Shown: positions 38,543-51,045, counted from the first letter of the stretch. The stretch: 64,000 nucleotides of DNA from Bombus terrestris (GCF_910591885.1 NC_063282.1:1118001-1182000), one strand, 5' to 3'. Notes: generated by a model not told the origin, from the letters alone. Numbers and translations: made by a program.

Positions 38543-38872
38543 TCAGTATGCGGCGACGACCGGAGCGTGAGCGAGGACGGTTGCGGCTGGTGCAGCAGCG
38601 ACGATGGGTGCGGCAGTCTTGACGACGGCGGCGGTGGCCACGGGAGCAGCGTAGTAAGGAGATGCGGCGACTACCGGGCTCTTGACGGAGACTTTGTAGG
38701 TGTTGGCGTAGCTGGTGGCGACAGGCACTGTGTGGGCGACAGCGAGTGGTGCGGCGGCGACGAGCGGCGCCGGATGAATCGCTGGTGCAGCCAGGAAACC
38801 TGGTGCAGGTTCCGGTGCTGGAGCGGCCAAGGCACAGGCGAAGAGAGCGAAAAGAGCGACGAATTTGTACAT
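38543..38872 (-). CDS. Apidermin-like secreted cuticle protein
   Basis: Single coding exon of 109 residues. The signal peptide MYKFVALFALFACALA is followed by a mature chain starting APAPEPAPG. It is dominated by Ala, Val and Pro, with scattered Tyr and Lys and motifs such as AAAPLAVAHTV, SPYYAAPVATAAVV and a C-terminal HAPVVAAY. This is the composition of low-complexity hydrophobic cuticle proteins, including honeybee apidermins; no chitin-binding RR consensus is present. The start at 38872 sits in a CAACC-ATG context and directly precedes the hydrophobic leader. Unlike its relatives in the window it has no intron after the first few codons. Minus-strand AATAAAAG about 115 bp upstream may act as the TATA element. 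Confidence 0.85.
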   Translation of the reverse strand: MYKFVALFALFACALAAPAPEPAPGFLAAPAIHPAPLVAAAPLAVAHTVPVATSYANTYKVSVKSPVVAASPYYAAPVATAAVVKTAAPIVAAAPAATVLAHAPVVAAY

Positions 38873-38984
38873 GGTTGCGAAGGTAATTGTGTCGTTGCTC
38901 GATAAAGAGACTTGGAGAAGCTTCGTGCTATAACAGCTGAGATCGCTGAGAGCAGAATGATGCTTGACAAGTCGAGTTGCTGCC

Positions 38985-38992
38985 CTTTTATT
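38985..38992 (-). promoter_or_regulatory. TATA-like box of the 38.5-kb cuticle-type gene
   Basis: AATAAAAG on the minus strand about 115 bp before the ATG. It is an imperfect TATA element, supported by its place among a TATA-driven family. Confidence 0.4.
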
Positions 38993-39888
38993 CCCCCAAG
39001 TTGACCTCTCCCACCAACAGCGGGTGTTTCGATCATGCACTTACACACAATACCCACTCCAGCCGATTCGACTAGTCCTGAACGAGATTATCCTACCACT
39101 TTTCCCACTACCTTCGTTACTAGACAGATTCAGGGTCCTTTCGTTTCGGTTCGCGCTCCATGTGGGGAGAACACTGTCAAGGACTGAGAATCCTGATCTG
39201 GATCCGCGTGCAACGTACTCGAAAGACCCCGTATTTTTTTCGCGTTTTCGTTATCGACGAATACCATCGACCCTGTGCCGATCGACACCTCTTCTTCCTT
39301 ATCGTTTGCTCGATGAGCGTATCGCATGTACCTATGTCCAAGTTCGAATCGAACAGATTCGAACGAGTTCACCCTGTACGAAAAGCAGTGACTGTATCCG
39401 CCGATTATAGGATCCATCGACCATATCTATAACGAGCAAACACCCTTCGTATTTCGAGATAATTTCAGTTAGTTAACCGACCGTTCGCTAATTAATATAC
39501 GCGAATCCCATCCCGTAATCCGGTCTCTATTTCCACGCTAACGTAACCCACCTGTACCGATCGAAGTTAACGCCGATGCCGATTACGTTATACAGGCGTG
39601 TTTACTTCGAACAGCAACGCGATTATGTAACAATTGGTGAGCCGTGTTTTAACGCCCACTCCGCGAGCTACCGAAACGCGTCGCGACGCAGTCCGACGTG
39701 CGTCGCGTCGTTTAGAAGGCCTCTTACACCAGGCTAGAGACAAAAGAAGCGGGGATGTTGTGACACCGTTTGCAAAACCGAACGACCAACTTGATTCCAT
39801 AAAATCCATGCATGTGTTCTCGTAATTCACCCGGCGTTTGCTTCTTCCCGGAACCAGTTCACCTCATCTAAAATCTTTTCTTCCTTTT

Positions 39889-39921
39889 CCTCTCTCTCTC
39901 TCTCTCTCCCTCTCCCTTTCC
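39889..39921 (+). repeat. (CT)n simple repeat
   Basis: Pure to near-pure pyrimidine CT dinucleotide tract in intergenic sequence. Confidence 0.8.
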
Positions 39922-40346
39922 TTCGCTCTCATCAATCTTTCTTATTTGTCAACTACTGCCCGCCGACCGCGTATTTCGTAGCAAGGTCGCGTTTCGTAAA
40001 CGTCTCTTTAGTCTGGTGAACGCCATCCGACAAAGTTCGTCCTCCACGAGCTTACGCTTTTTTTCATCTTTGATACTTGTCTCGACCTTCGCCGACCGCG
40101 CTCGTCCATTAGGTTTTGGTTGGTGTAGAGAACGGTCGATCGTCGGAGGTCGAATCGGTATAAGAAATGATCCGATACGAGATCGCCGATAGCCGTGAGC
40201 CTAGCAACGCCCAAATCCGGAAGGCCTTGGCCTCCCGACAGATATCGTGCAAAGACTTTCGGATTACGGCACCAGACAGGATTTTCGAGACTCTCGATTG
40301 GCGTCGTTAAAAGTTAACCAGTTCTTGCAGATGGGGGATGCTTCGC

Positions 40347-40384
40347 TATAAAAGCGACCGCCGTCCTCGAGGTTCGAATCACTC
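40347..40384 (+). promoter_or_regulatory. Orphan TATA plus initiator core promoter
   Basis: TATAAAA (40347-40353, in the context GCTATAAAAGC) is followed 34 bp later by TCACTC with the candidate +1 A at 40381, an arthropod-type initiator. The first ATG downstream (40507) opens only a six-codon frame, so the transcript, if real, is spliced or non-coding. Confidence 0.4.
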
Positions 40385-42187
40385 GAGGTTTATAGCGATC
40401 GCGGATAATATCGCGTTTCGCGCGAGCATCGTACTTTGGCGACTTTGTTTCTTGGTTATCGTTTGATCGAAATAAGCCGGTGATCCACCGTTGCATCGCT
40501 TCTGATGTTTATCGTCGTCTGAAATTGCGATAAATACGAGTTCGTTACGACTATCGTCTATCGTTCTATATAGATTCTAGAGTTACACCGTGTTAGATCA
40601 AATCCTGGTCACCTCGACAAACAAATTTCCAAGAATCGATAGTAACAGTCTATTTTCATCTGCTTTGGTTATATTTGCACGCTCGTAACCTGTGTTTGTC
40701 ATCACATGTTCCATACAAATACTTACGGTTATATATTAGATTCATGACTGATACGATTTTGCTGGCAAATTAGCACCTGTATAACATAGCAGTTACGTGA
40801 ACAAAAAAACGACGTGTTATATGAGATCGCGTTATGACTGGACTGGATTACTAAGAGCAAGAGACAGAAATAGGTTTTGAAAACTACTGTTCTGGGTAAT
40901 TATACGCGGGTTCCGTGACTTTTTATCCGATAAAATTAACATTTTGAAAATATTTTCTATCTTTCGACTCGATTACAACAGACGAGTTTAATGTTGGTGA
41001 AACTTCAAAATCCGCGAATAACATATTCTTAAAAGATTTCTACATGCGTACGAATACTTTCCCGAGCGATTGCAGGTAATTCGAGCAACTCTGACGGGGT
41101 TTAAGGGATAAAATTGGAACGGGTTGTAACGCGAGAGTCGAGAGGAAGAAATTGCGGACGAAAGAACCGAAAAGATGTATAGACACGATAAATAACTTGC
41201 AAAGCGAGGTCTTGAACGCGATGTTGTCTGTTCGTGCCTCGCCAACCGCGAATGTAGTAATCTCGGAGGGACCTCGACCGATCGAATGTAGAACGTCATA
41301 ACCCGTGAAAGAACCGCGAACCACCTCGAGTATAACAATACCGTTGACAATGCTATCGTTTCATTCTCTCGTGGGACGCTCGATGATTCATGGTCGATCG
41401 TTGAGGCTTCGACGTCGTATGCTTTCACCACTTATGCATCAGCGGCATTTATTACGAGACAGAGAACACACAGCCGTGCATAAATGCATGGGAAACTTTC
41501 CGCTAAACGGATCAAGGGAAACGAGATTTATCGATGGTTACTATATCGTTAGCCGATTGAATACTGAATTCGTTGAAGACAATCGAAGATGGCACGAGAA
41601 AGACTACGCGTTATGATGTAATAATTGATGGTTAATAAACATTTTGATATAAAGTAATCGAAGAAAAAATCACCTGGTAGGGCTAGCTTATACGAGATGC
41701 TGTTTTTTTTCAAATAAAAGTTTCAACGATTGGATAAAATCTAATGGTATCTGGCCCTGCAAAGATTTCTTAAATATTCAAAAAAGTAGTAGAAATACGG
41801 AAGTATTTGATCCTGAAATTAAATACGATCGAAACCGATCGATTGTATATCGAATTGTAAAATTGTTCTTCTATAAAAGACAAGAAATATAACGTATCTG
41901 GTTTTTCATTTGTGATGTTCAACTTGCTAAGAAAAAATCGTATTGTGGTTGGTTTTATACAGTATATTGAAGGAACGTAGTTGATGTGTTTTTTAAAGAT
42001 ACAATACGCTGTCTTATTGTTAGAGGATAAACGAGATGTTGGGGAAAGAGTGTGATGGAAGAGTTGAGAACGTGTAAGGAGAAAATCTATTTTAATCGCA
42101 ATACCAGTTCGTGTGATACATGCGTATTTTTATAAGAAACGAAATTCGTCATATATGTATATATACTTTTGTAAAGATAATTCAAGC

Positions 42188-45008
42188 TCACGGATGTTCA
42201 CCCTCGCCCTCTTCTTCCTCGTCAAACTCGCCTTCTTCCTCGGCGGTGGCTTCTTGATATTGCTGGTATTCGGAAACCAAATCGTTCATATTGCTCTCAG
42301 CTTCGGTGAATTCCATTTCATCCATACCCTCTCCTGTATACCAATGCAGGAAAGCTTTCCGCCTGAACATCGCCGTAAATTGTTCCGATACTCTTTTGAA
42401 CAATTCCTAAATTCGCATTTAAAAAATAAAATGAAAAACAGGAGATTAGTGATGATAATTGTTGTCTCTTTCGTTTGATAGAATCGTACTCGATAAGTTG
42501 ATTTATCGAAGGTGGATACGATACAGCACGGTCGTAATATCAGCGGGGAGAGCGTCGACGATCGCAATTGAGATATTTCGGGGGAAACAAGCCAGTTTCA
42601 AGACTAAGATTCGAATCGAAAGATCGTGATGGAATTTTAACAAAATTTGTTCTCATATTCCGAGTTGTTATCTTGCATAGACCGATTAATCATTTTCCTG
42701 ATAATCTGGATTAATGCTACGCGGTAAAATTATGAAAGGAGGTGTACGTCGTATTTTTTTTAACAACCAAGGAGAGACAGGATTTTAATAGCATATAATT
42801 TTAATGAAAGATATTAAGCAGAATATTAATCAGCGAATAACTTGTGCAATTCAAGACGTAAATTGCATCTAAAGAACGTATATGGCCCTGGGCGTGGCAA
42901 CATTAACGGGCCTCTTTCCTCAAAACTGTAACTTACAACTGCGCTGTATCGTTCCCATCAAGTATACCTGAATGGCCGTCGAGTTTCCAATGAAAGTCGC
43001 CGACATTTTTAATCCGCGAGGAGGAATATCGCAGACAGCGGTCTTAACGTTACTGGGAATCCACTCGACGAAGTAACTACTGTTTTTATTCTGGATATTG
43101 AGCATTTGCTCGTCCACCTCTTTCATCGACATTCTCCCTCGAAAAACAGCTGCGACTGTCAAGTAACGACCATGACGAGGATCGCACGCTGCCATCATAT
43201 TTTTTGCGTCGAACATTTGTTGCGTGAGTTCTGGTACCGTGAGAGCTCTGTACTGCTGCGAGCCTCTGTCTCAGAACGAACAGTATACGCGATGTGACAA
43301 ACTCTTTCGTTTCTCTCGAACAATTAGCGATAGCAAATAGTTACGCGATACTATACCTGGACGTTAGAGGCGCGAAGCCAGGAATAAAGAAATGCAGTCG
43401 AGGAAAGGGCACCATATTTACAGCGAGTTTACGCAAATCAGCGTTTAGCTGTCCAGGGAATCTTAAACACGTGGTTACCCCGCTAAGCGTCGCGCTCACC
43501 AGGTGATTCAAGTCGCCGTAGGTTGGTGTTGTTAACTTTAAAGTACGGAAACAAATATCATAGAGGGCTTCGTTGTCGATACAGTAAGATTCGTCTGTAT
43601 TTTCAACCAACTGATGCACGGATAGAGTGCAGTTATAAGGCTCCACCACGGTGTCTGATACCTGTAAACACACGAGATCTATTTTTCCGATTCTTTACAA
43701 CAGGTTATGAAGTGTTTCGTTTAAAATGTTGGACAAAGTTCAACTTTCCCGAGTTCGAAAAGCCCATTTGTAAACAAGCAACATTTTTATTTACGAGTTA
43801 ACTCAAATGTCATGATACACGCCGTTCCATAAAACGGGCTTATAAAACAAAACACTCGATCGTATATTAAATATCGAATCGCGTAGGAAGCTTTATGCGC
43901 TCATACTTTATAGATAAATAACAATTAGAATACCCTTTAGAGAATTTTATTTGTTTTATATTTATTTAAAGAGCGAATCAAATTTTCCTATGCACTCGGC
44001 TTCAGATCGATCATCGTGTTAAATATTCCACCGTACTTCAAACAGAAACAATTAAAGGGAAAGAATACCTTCGGAGAGGGCACCACGCTAAACGTCATCA
44101 TAATTCTGTCCGGGTATTCCTCGCGAATCTTCGAAATAAGCAATGTGCCCATTCCAGCGCCTGTTCCACCGCCAAGAGAATGCGTTAACTGAAACCCTTG
44201 AAGACAATCGCAGCTTTCGGCTTCTTTTCGTACAACGTCGAGAACGGAATCGACGAGTTCCGCTCCTTCGGTATAGTGCCCTTTAGCCCAATTATTGCCG
44301 GCGCCGCTCTGTCCAAAAACAAAATTGTCCGGTCGAAATATCTGACCGAACGGTCCAGAGCGCACTGCGTCCATGGTACCGGGCTCTAGGTCGACCAGGA
44401 TCGCCCTAGGAACATACTTTCCACCTGACGCTTCGTTGTAATAAACGTTTATACGTTCTAGCTGGAGATCGGAATCACCGTGATAAGTGCCCGTTGGATC
44501 GATACCATGCTCGTCGGAGATCACTTCCCAAAACTATCAAAAAATAAGTATCGGATGAGCTTGGGAACATAGAAGCTTAACTGTCGCGAATTACGACCAT
44601 AAAAGGATATTTTAAAATATTTCGATTCGTTTAATTCTTCGTCGAAGCCATAAAGAAGCGCTTTGATTTATTGTATCGGTTCGAAATGATATTTGAAACA
44701 CGTCATGACAATTAAACGTTATCTAAAACTAATGTGTCTGATGAAAACGATAAAAAATAATAGATTTTATCAAAGAGCAATATGAACGTGATACGAAACG
44801 GATATGCATAATAAAAATTCATCAAAAACAATAAAAAATTGAAAAATTCGGACTTTGAAACTTTTTACATATCTCGATAATATCGTGTACACGCAATTTT
44901 CACTGTTATTTCGACGTTTGGTCTTTAACGGGTTAAATTCGTGAGCAATACCTTAGCTCCTATCTGATTGCCGCATTGGCCAGCTTGGAGATGAGCGATT
45001 TCACGCAT
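42188..45008 (-). CDS. Beta-tubulin, divergent isoform
   Basis: GTP-binding beta subunit of the microtubule heterodimer. Five exons, 45008-44952, 44533-44069, 43661-43357, 43265-42968 and 42406-42188, all in phase, give 447 residues, the normal family length. The N-terminal MREI autoregulation motif, the T4 nucleotide loop GGGTGAGMG and the SVVPSPK block are present. Relative to the usual beta-tubulin there are changes at normally fixed sites: MREIAHLQ for MREIVHIQ, GGTGAGMG for GGTGSGMG, IMMTFSVV for IMNTYSVV, ATLSGVTT for LTMSGVTT, FFIPGFAP for FFMPGFAP. The acidic tail contains EGEFDEEEE, which fits the EGEF-type axonemal tail motif, and ends GEGEHP. The intron after codon 19 is one also found in insect beta-tubulins. 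A tissue-restricted (for example testis) isoform is plausible but not shown. Confidence 0.95.
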
Positions 45009-45467
45009 TTCTCTATTCTTCTTCCTCTACGATCTTCGTATTCGATCTTCCTTCGCCGCTGATCGTATCTATCCGCCTTTCCCTTACCTCTAGCCCTTTA
45101 TAAGTTCTATATTTTACAAAATTATTGAGAAATCGCTGCGAAGCCACGAGTTCGTCACGGGGATACGTAGGAACATGAAAAAGCATAAAGTCGGCGAGAG
45201 TAATCAACGAGTTGTCGTTTGTTTCGCGGTTGCCTTGGATTTTTCGTCGTCTATCGTCTATCGTTTGTCTGGTCAACTTTATATTCATCTATCTCTCTCC
45301 CTCTGCCTTCTCGATATCATCGAAATACAATAAACTTGTTCCTCTTTCTCTCCAAAAGCCCAAAATACGAAAATACGAAAGAAATAATACAGAAAGGAAG
45401 AAACATATACACGTGGTGGTAGGATAAAATAGGCAAAGACCAAGTTTTCAAAGGGAGAAAAATCTTT

Positions 45468-45473
45468 TTTATT
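45468..45473 (-). terminator. Candidate polyadenylation signal of the 46-kb cuticle-type gene
   Basis: Minus-strand AATAAA about 300 bp after the stop codon at 45769. Confidence 0.5.
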
Positions 45474-45768
45474 GTTTTTTTTTGCAAAATGAAAAAGCGA
45501 GCGAAAGGTCTGTCGATCAAGAGTAATAAAAGAAGGTGAGGAGTGAAAACCGAAAACGGAAACATCCTGAAACGTCGTCGGCATCCATTTGTAATTGCGG
45601 ATCAATGACATTCACCGAGGTCCAGGATCTTGTTGCTGTAGTGGGGATGGTAGTATCGAAGGTTAATCGGTTGTTTCACGATTGGTATGGCCATTGCGTT
45701 GGAACGTAACCGGATGTCTCTCTGTGGCTGCACTGTCCTCGAACGGTGACGCGGTTTCGGTACGATTT

Positions 45769-46697
45769 TCAGCGTCTGCCAGCGATGAGGGTCGCGGCAG
45801 GGAAGCTGGAATACGCGAGCGGAGCAGCGGCGGCGTGGGCGATCACAGGGCTGGCGATGTACGGTGCAGCGACCGCGTGATTAATCGCGTGCGCGTTATA
45901 GCTGGTCGCGTAGGTTCCGACCGTCAAAGCTGCTGGAACCGGTGCCGCGATCGCTGCTGGCACTGCTGCTGGTACCGCTGCTGGCAACAAACCGGCCGAA
46001 CAGGCAGCGACTAAACCGGCGAACACAACCTTTGACAAAAATTAACAGATTAGTTTCGGTTTATCGTTTGAACTTTCCTTTCGCGCCCGCTTATCGCGAT
46101 AGAATCTTTTTATCGTTTATCTTTGTTTATACAAGTAGATCAATTACGAAACTCGATCATCGATGGATCGAACCACGGTTGAGCATGATATCAAAGGGTA
46201 TTTGTAACGAACAACGTACGTACTGATATACGACGACTGAAAATCGTAATGTCGAGATAAACATGTCGAGAATTTGAATCTACTGTCACGCGTATTTCTA
46301 TCTTTAAAAGTAGAAACCTTATCTTATGTTTAATCTCGTAATTGATCGAGCCACAACCCTGTTCTTTGATAAAAAAAATCACGCTTTTTTGACTTGAAGA
46401 AAATGTAACCAATTGTTTGTAATAATAAACGCAAGACACTATTTTACGAAAAGAGTAAACAAATCGATTATTATGATTCTTATTCGTATGAAAACTACAG
46501 GAGAAGAACACAACGAGTCATCAAGGATCGATTAAATCCCATTATCCAAACTACCAAGAAGAAGCGTGGAGGAATAGGGAACATCTATTATCGAAACTTG
46601 CTCGTTCCCCCGATCTATTCTCTCGATTGGGCTTGTCCACGAGAAGCGATTACAACTTGCTTCTCGATCAACTTACCAAGAATTTCATGGCGAACAT
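45769..46697 (-). CDS. Apidermin-like secreted cuticle protein
   Basis: Two exons, 46697-46677 and 46029-45769, joined in phase 0, give 93 residues. Exon 1 encodes only MFAMKFL; exon 2 continues with VVFAGLVAACSAG, so the intron cuts the signal peptide. The mature part begins near LLPAAVPAAVPAA and is Ala/Pro/Val-rich with Tyr and His (NAHAINHAVAAPYIASPVIA), ending AATLIAGRR. It is likely a structural cuticle protein by composition and by its resemblance to the two similarly built genes downstream. The ATG at 46697 was chosen over the inner ATG at 46688 because it is the first after the TATA box. A TATA box lies 80 bp upstream. Confidence 0.87.
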
Positions 46698-46776
46698 TTT
46701 TACTTGTTGAGGTCTCGAAAGTGTATCGAGTGGATAACAACAGACAACTGTACTGTCATATGGATTAGCTAGAGCT

Positions 46777-46784
46777 CTTTTATA
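46777..46784 (-). promoter_or_regulatory. TATA box of the 46-kb cuticle-type gene
   Basis: TATAAAAG on the minus strand, 80 bp upstream of the start codon at 46697; a consensus match at the expected distance for a ~50-nt 5' UTR. Confidence 0.75.
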
Positions 46785-48844
46785 CTCTGTTTCGTCCGGT
46801 AATATACTCCCACTACGAACATGTTCGCAACACCGGTTCGCGGTACGATACGACAGAAACACGCTTCTGCATATCGGATTAACTTTGCTCGTTTTAGGCC
46901 ACGCCTGCTATTATACAGTAACTGTCTCTATGGCCGAATCTACGGCCTTCTTTTTTTTTTCTCTAACTTTTTTAAACATTATCCTCGTGGTTCCTGATCG
47001 CGCTGCTCCACGTGGCTGCTCGGTGTCGTTCACCGCGGATATACGTTGCCTTCGAACGCCCTTTGTCCGTAACATTTTTCCTTTGCCACAGTCGTATACC
47101 ATACGACGATGGACGGTATGGTACACAGTCGCATATCGTAAATCGTCGAAGGGAATGAACGTTAGGGTGAAACGATGAAAAATGTTGGAAATTTTCGCTT
47201 GCCAACAACAACGACCATTGTAGGATGAGTTACATCGCTGCAAGATGCGCGTTTGCTATTCAGCTCTCATAGACAGATTTTGCAGGCTAACGAAATCTTT
47301 TATTTTCCTTAACGGGGTATCTAGGTTCGCAACTTAAAAGAAAATGAATTATCTTGCATTTTCTGAGAATAGAGATTCGTTCACCGAAACTATGTTCTCG
47401 AATTTGTAAAATTTAAAGGTGAGAATGCATAGCTTGTACGATACGACGTGTAACTTTTAAACGCGTTTTTCTGGAAATTGTATTTCCTGAAATGATCGAC
47501 AAAATATCGCAAGTTGCAGTTGACCAATAATTCTTTGACGATATACCTTTGACGAACGTGTTGCTGTCGCGTGAATCAGAATTATTAAAAAGCTATTTTC
47601 TTTTTTCTTTATTACTTACTCTACGAAACGAATCTTAAGAACGAAAAGAATCGACAACTTGATACTCAAGCTTGAAAGTACCGTCGTTTCTTAAATTTCC
47701 ATCATATTCTTTGTCCATTCTGGTTTACATCGTAGCAACACGAACTGAGACTAGAGTGGAACCGCCCTTTAAATGCCGCTTATCGCTTATTAAATGTGGC
47801 TATTCGGGATATTCGCGAAGTTAAAATTGACGCAACAATAACGAAGACATCGATGTCGTTTGCAGTTCAGTTTCAACCAGTGATATACATTGGGTGCGGC
47901 TCATGCTCGTTCCAAATACGAAACGCGGCCGTACGTACTGCGTCTACGACGATTGGGACATCGCAAGTTTCGAAGATCGTTCGTCGAACGTGACTCGAAT
48001 TTCCGACTGGAAACGTGGATTTGTTCATCAACTTGCTCCTCGTAACTTTCCCTTGATTTATCGATACGGAATACTGTATCGAACTTCACTCTTGACCCTG
48101 TACGGATGTCCTACTTTTCATCGATACGTTTTGGCTTTAGGAAACAATTGTAAGAAAAAAGAATTTGGAAAAATAACGCGTAAACTTTTCTTTTAAAGAT
48201 GTTCGACGATGGTCCGACGATCGATCGTTCGATGTAGCAAAGTTTGTTTATTTTTAAAAACTTCTGATACGGTGGAAAGATGAAAGAAACGCGTTTTCCT
48301 TTAGGTTACATCCGTATAATGAATTTATTTTGATAACACCGTAATGCAATTTACAGAGGGTCAGTAATTACAGCGATAATGATCTGACTCATGCAACGCA
48401 GCATCCTTTGTACCATCTCTGGCTACTTGGAACAATGGCACGACGTATGCAATTGTTTCGACAGGAGTTGCATGGACCGTAGGGATTACGAATAGATCGT
48501 AAACAAGCAAACTTGTATTTTCCTATATAATTCCTATTACCATTCATTTCTCAATCGATTCGTTCATTAATTCCTACCTATCAATCGCCACTGTAATGAT
48601 CCATAAGAAAGAATCGTTTCGTCGTTCATTGACGTGTCATAGTTTTAATTAGATTCGATTTCTTTCTAGTAGATACTCCTATAAAAAGATACATACGGTA
48701 ACAAAGCGTAGGGTGTCGGAGGAAAACCGTGATCAATTGCGGATTGCGTTACAGCATACGATGGGGATGTTATAGCGGAGGTTGAATATTCGAGGTAGAT
48801 GCAAGTACGAAAGAACGATCGTTTGTTTTCGTTTTAAGTTGCAA
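46785..48844. other. Spacer between two cuticle-type genes
   Basis: About 2 kb without a supported gene. Open frames near 46911-47243 and 47894-48196 lack signal peptides, repeats or domains. Confidence 0.45.
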
Positions 48845-48850
48845 TTTATT
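48845..48850 (-). terminator. Polyadenylation signal of the 49-kb cuticle-type gene
   Basis: Minus-strand AATAAA 64 bp after the stop codon. Confidence 0.75.
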
Positions 48851-48913
48851 CCATGAAAAAGAAAAACTTAAAAATAAAGATTTGGACAGGCGATCGGAGT
48901 ATCAGGGGTGAAA

Positions 48914-49337
48914 TCATAGATGGGCGGTGTAGGCGAGTGCAGCGTATGGCAATGGTGCAGCAGGTGCGGCGGCAGCGAGGGTAATCGGTGCGGATGCTGC
49001 TGGTATGGCCGCGTGCACGGCTGCAGGTACGGCGGCGGTATATGCCAGTGGTGCGGCAGCGAATGTATTGTAGTTCCTAGCTACGACTTGACTGCTCCTA
49101 GCAGTTACGATCGGTGCTGGAACAGCAGCAATCGCCGCTGGAGAAGCAACCAAAGGGGCGTGGAGAAGTCCAGCAGACGCCACGGCTGCTACGAAGAGAA
49201 CGATGCACTGCGGAAAGCAATAGTTTTGAAAATAAAGTTTTTCATTTTCTTTCTATATGTATATATATATATTAGGATTTAAACAAAGTTTGGATCATCT
49301 CGATCGCGATTAAACCACTTACCGCTGTCTTGATCAT
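48914..49337 (-). CDS. Apidermin-like secreted cuticle protein
   Basis: Two exons, 49337-49323 and 49207-48914, phase-0 intron, 102 residues. Exon 1 encodes MIKTA. Exon 2 continues CIVLFVAAVASAG, completing a signal peptide split by the intron exactly as in the neighbouring genes. The mature chain is almost only Ala, Pro, Val, Leu, Thr and Tyr (for example ASPAAIAAVPAPIV and AAPLAYTAAVPAAVHAAIPA) and ends ALAYTAHL. There are no cysteines beyond the leader and no RR chitin-binding consensus. A TATA box 65-71 bp upstream and a polyA signal 64 bp downstream frame a compact gene. Confidence 0.88.
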
Positions 49338-49401
49338 TGTCGAGCTTGTGTGTTTGTTTCGGCTGTTGAGCGATGAGTGCAGAATCGTGGAAGCGTCCTC
49401 G

Positions 49402-49408
49402 CTTTATA
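49402..49408 (-). promoter_or_regulatory. TATA box of the 49-kb cuticle-type gene
   Basis: TATAAAG on the minus strand about 65 bp before the start codon at 49337. Confidence 0.75.
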
Positions 49409-49597
49409 CCAATGTCCGACGCTGATGGGGTGGTGGACTTACGAAAAGAACGGTGGATGCGGGGCCTGCGAAAGTTCCGACCTCCTTGGTGTAGTCACCT
49501 TCGTATCAATTTTGTTGGTTGCGGTCGCATTGGAATGCCGGGCGCGAAACATCGGCCGTTTTCACGCGCTCCCTCGCTCGTTACAGCGCGGGCGGGG

Positions 49598-49620
49598 GCG
49601 ACGCGACGCGACGCGACGCG
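49598..49620 (+). repeat. (GCGAC)n pentanucleotide array
   Basis: Four exact tandem copies of GCGAC plus a partial copy, in a CpG-dense stretch. Confidence 0.85.
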
Positions 49621-49935
49621 TTCCTCATCCTGTATCGTATTTTCAAACTGCTCGCGTTTGGTAGCTATCACTCGCAACAAATGGATCGATCGATTTCGAT
49701 GACCTTGATCGAAAGAGAAGCACAGGGCGGACACTTCTACGAGTATCACGAAATTACGTAAGCAACCAGACCGAGCAATTGTATAACCCTCTCGACTACG
49801 TGCTTGTCCGGTTGGAACGCACAACAAGGTTACAAAGCCGGCTCAGTGATTACGCGGGTCGTTCTGCTTCCCACACGATCTATCTGCTACTACTTTCATC
49901 TAGTTTTTCATCATTTTTTACCTAGTCTCGGTTTG

Positions 49936-49979
49936 TCTCTCTCTCTCTCTCTCTCTCTCTCCCCCCCTCTCTCTCTCTC
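49936..49979 (+). repeat. (CT)n simple repeat
   Basis: CT dinucleotide tract interrupted by one run of C residues. Confidence 0.85.
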
Positions 49980-51045
49980 AGCCTCATTTAAATAGTCTAC
50001 TTTTATATCCGACTTTATTACACATCTAATCCGCACATCCTATTTGGTCTGGTTAAAAAAGATTGTTCGATTAGTCGCGTTTCTGTTTTTTCTCCGATCG
50101 TTACATTTTGTTTTGATCGATCGTTTTCCTACGCCTCTCACTCGCTCGATCTGGTCACTCGCATCCCTCCTTTGTCTCTGTGTTTCGCTCGCTCTATCTT
50201 TCTCTCGATTACCACAAGGCTGAACACCTCCAAGGTAAAGCAAACGCTTTTTTCTCAAGTTCAAGTTCGTCGAGTCCGAGTGAGACCAGCAAACGTTGTT
50301 TCCCCTTCGGTCGTGATACATCTCGTATCTCGACACGGAAGGTACGACAGGCTGGCATTACGTTCGTTAATTTCATCGTTATTTCTTCCAATTTGGAATC
50401 GACAAGCGGAGGAAAGCTGTATTAAAAGTCGCATAATTTCGAATTCGTCCCATGCATCGTGTCTCTTCTACTTTGCTATTCTTTCTTGACGGGATAAAGC
50501 GCTCTAGGAGCGTGGGAAGGACAAACGATCGTTCCGCGGATGTTAATAATTATTTCGAGCAGGTCGGCAGACGGTGGTTGTCGTTCGTACCTCGTAGCCA
50601 ACGAGCCATTAAGCTATCCTCGGATCGTCAATCGTTTTTCGAAGTCGCAAGGACAACGCGATGCTGGAGAAAAGGGGAAAACCTGTTTGTGTTCGATGGA
50701 AAAAAGTTGCTCGAACGTAGACTCGAAAAAGAAGGAAATGGCGCGTATTGTTGGGACACGCCTGGTCCCGCGCAACCTTGAAGAAATCCGCGATTCGCCG
50801 GTAGTTGGTCGATACACGGGAAAACGTTCGCAGAGAGGCACAAAGGGAGAAGTCGATTGGTCGGTCGGTGGAAAAAATTGCGCGTACCAACAAGAAGGAA
50901 GCGAGTGTCCCGTTCATGGTCTGCTTCGAAGACCGGCTGTTGCCCTTCGTGGAATACCAGAGACGGGTAAAAGGAACGAGATGTAGAGAGATGGATAAAA
51001 GGAAGGGGGATGTAGAGAGATGAGAATCTTTGTCGCGGTTTCCCC

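Larger units (their letters stand above)
38993..42187. other. Long spacer containing an orphan core promoter
   Basis: About 3.2 kb without a gene I can support. Open frames on both strands overlap without motifs. A pyrimidine (CT) tract is at 39889-39921, and a good TATA+initiator pair on the + strand is at 40347-40384. Confidence 0.45.
49409..51045. other. Spacer between divergently placed cuticle-type genes
   Basis: The flanking cuticle-type genes diverge from this spacer. Overlapping open frames on both strands reflect high CpG content. A (GCGAC) pentamer array and a CT tract are the only clear structures. Confidence 0.45.

Noticed and set aside
39130..39432. Overlapping ~90-codon frames upstream of the 38.5-kb cuticle gene
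   Set aside because: No signal peptide, no cuticle-like composition, and no promoter or splice context.
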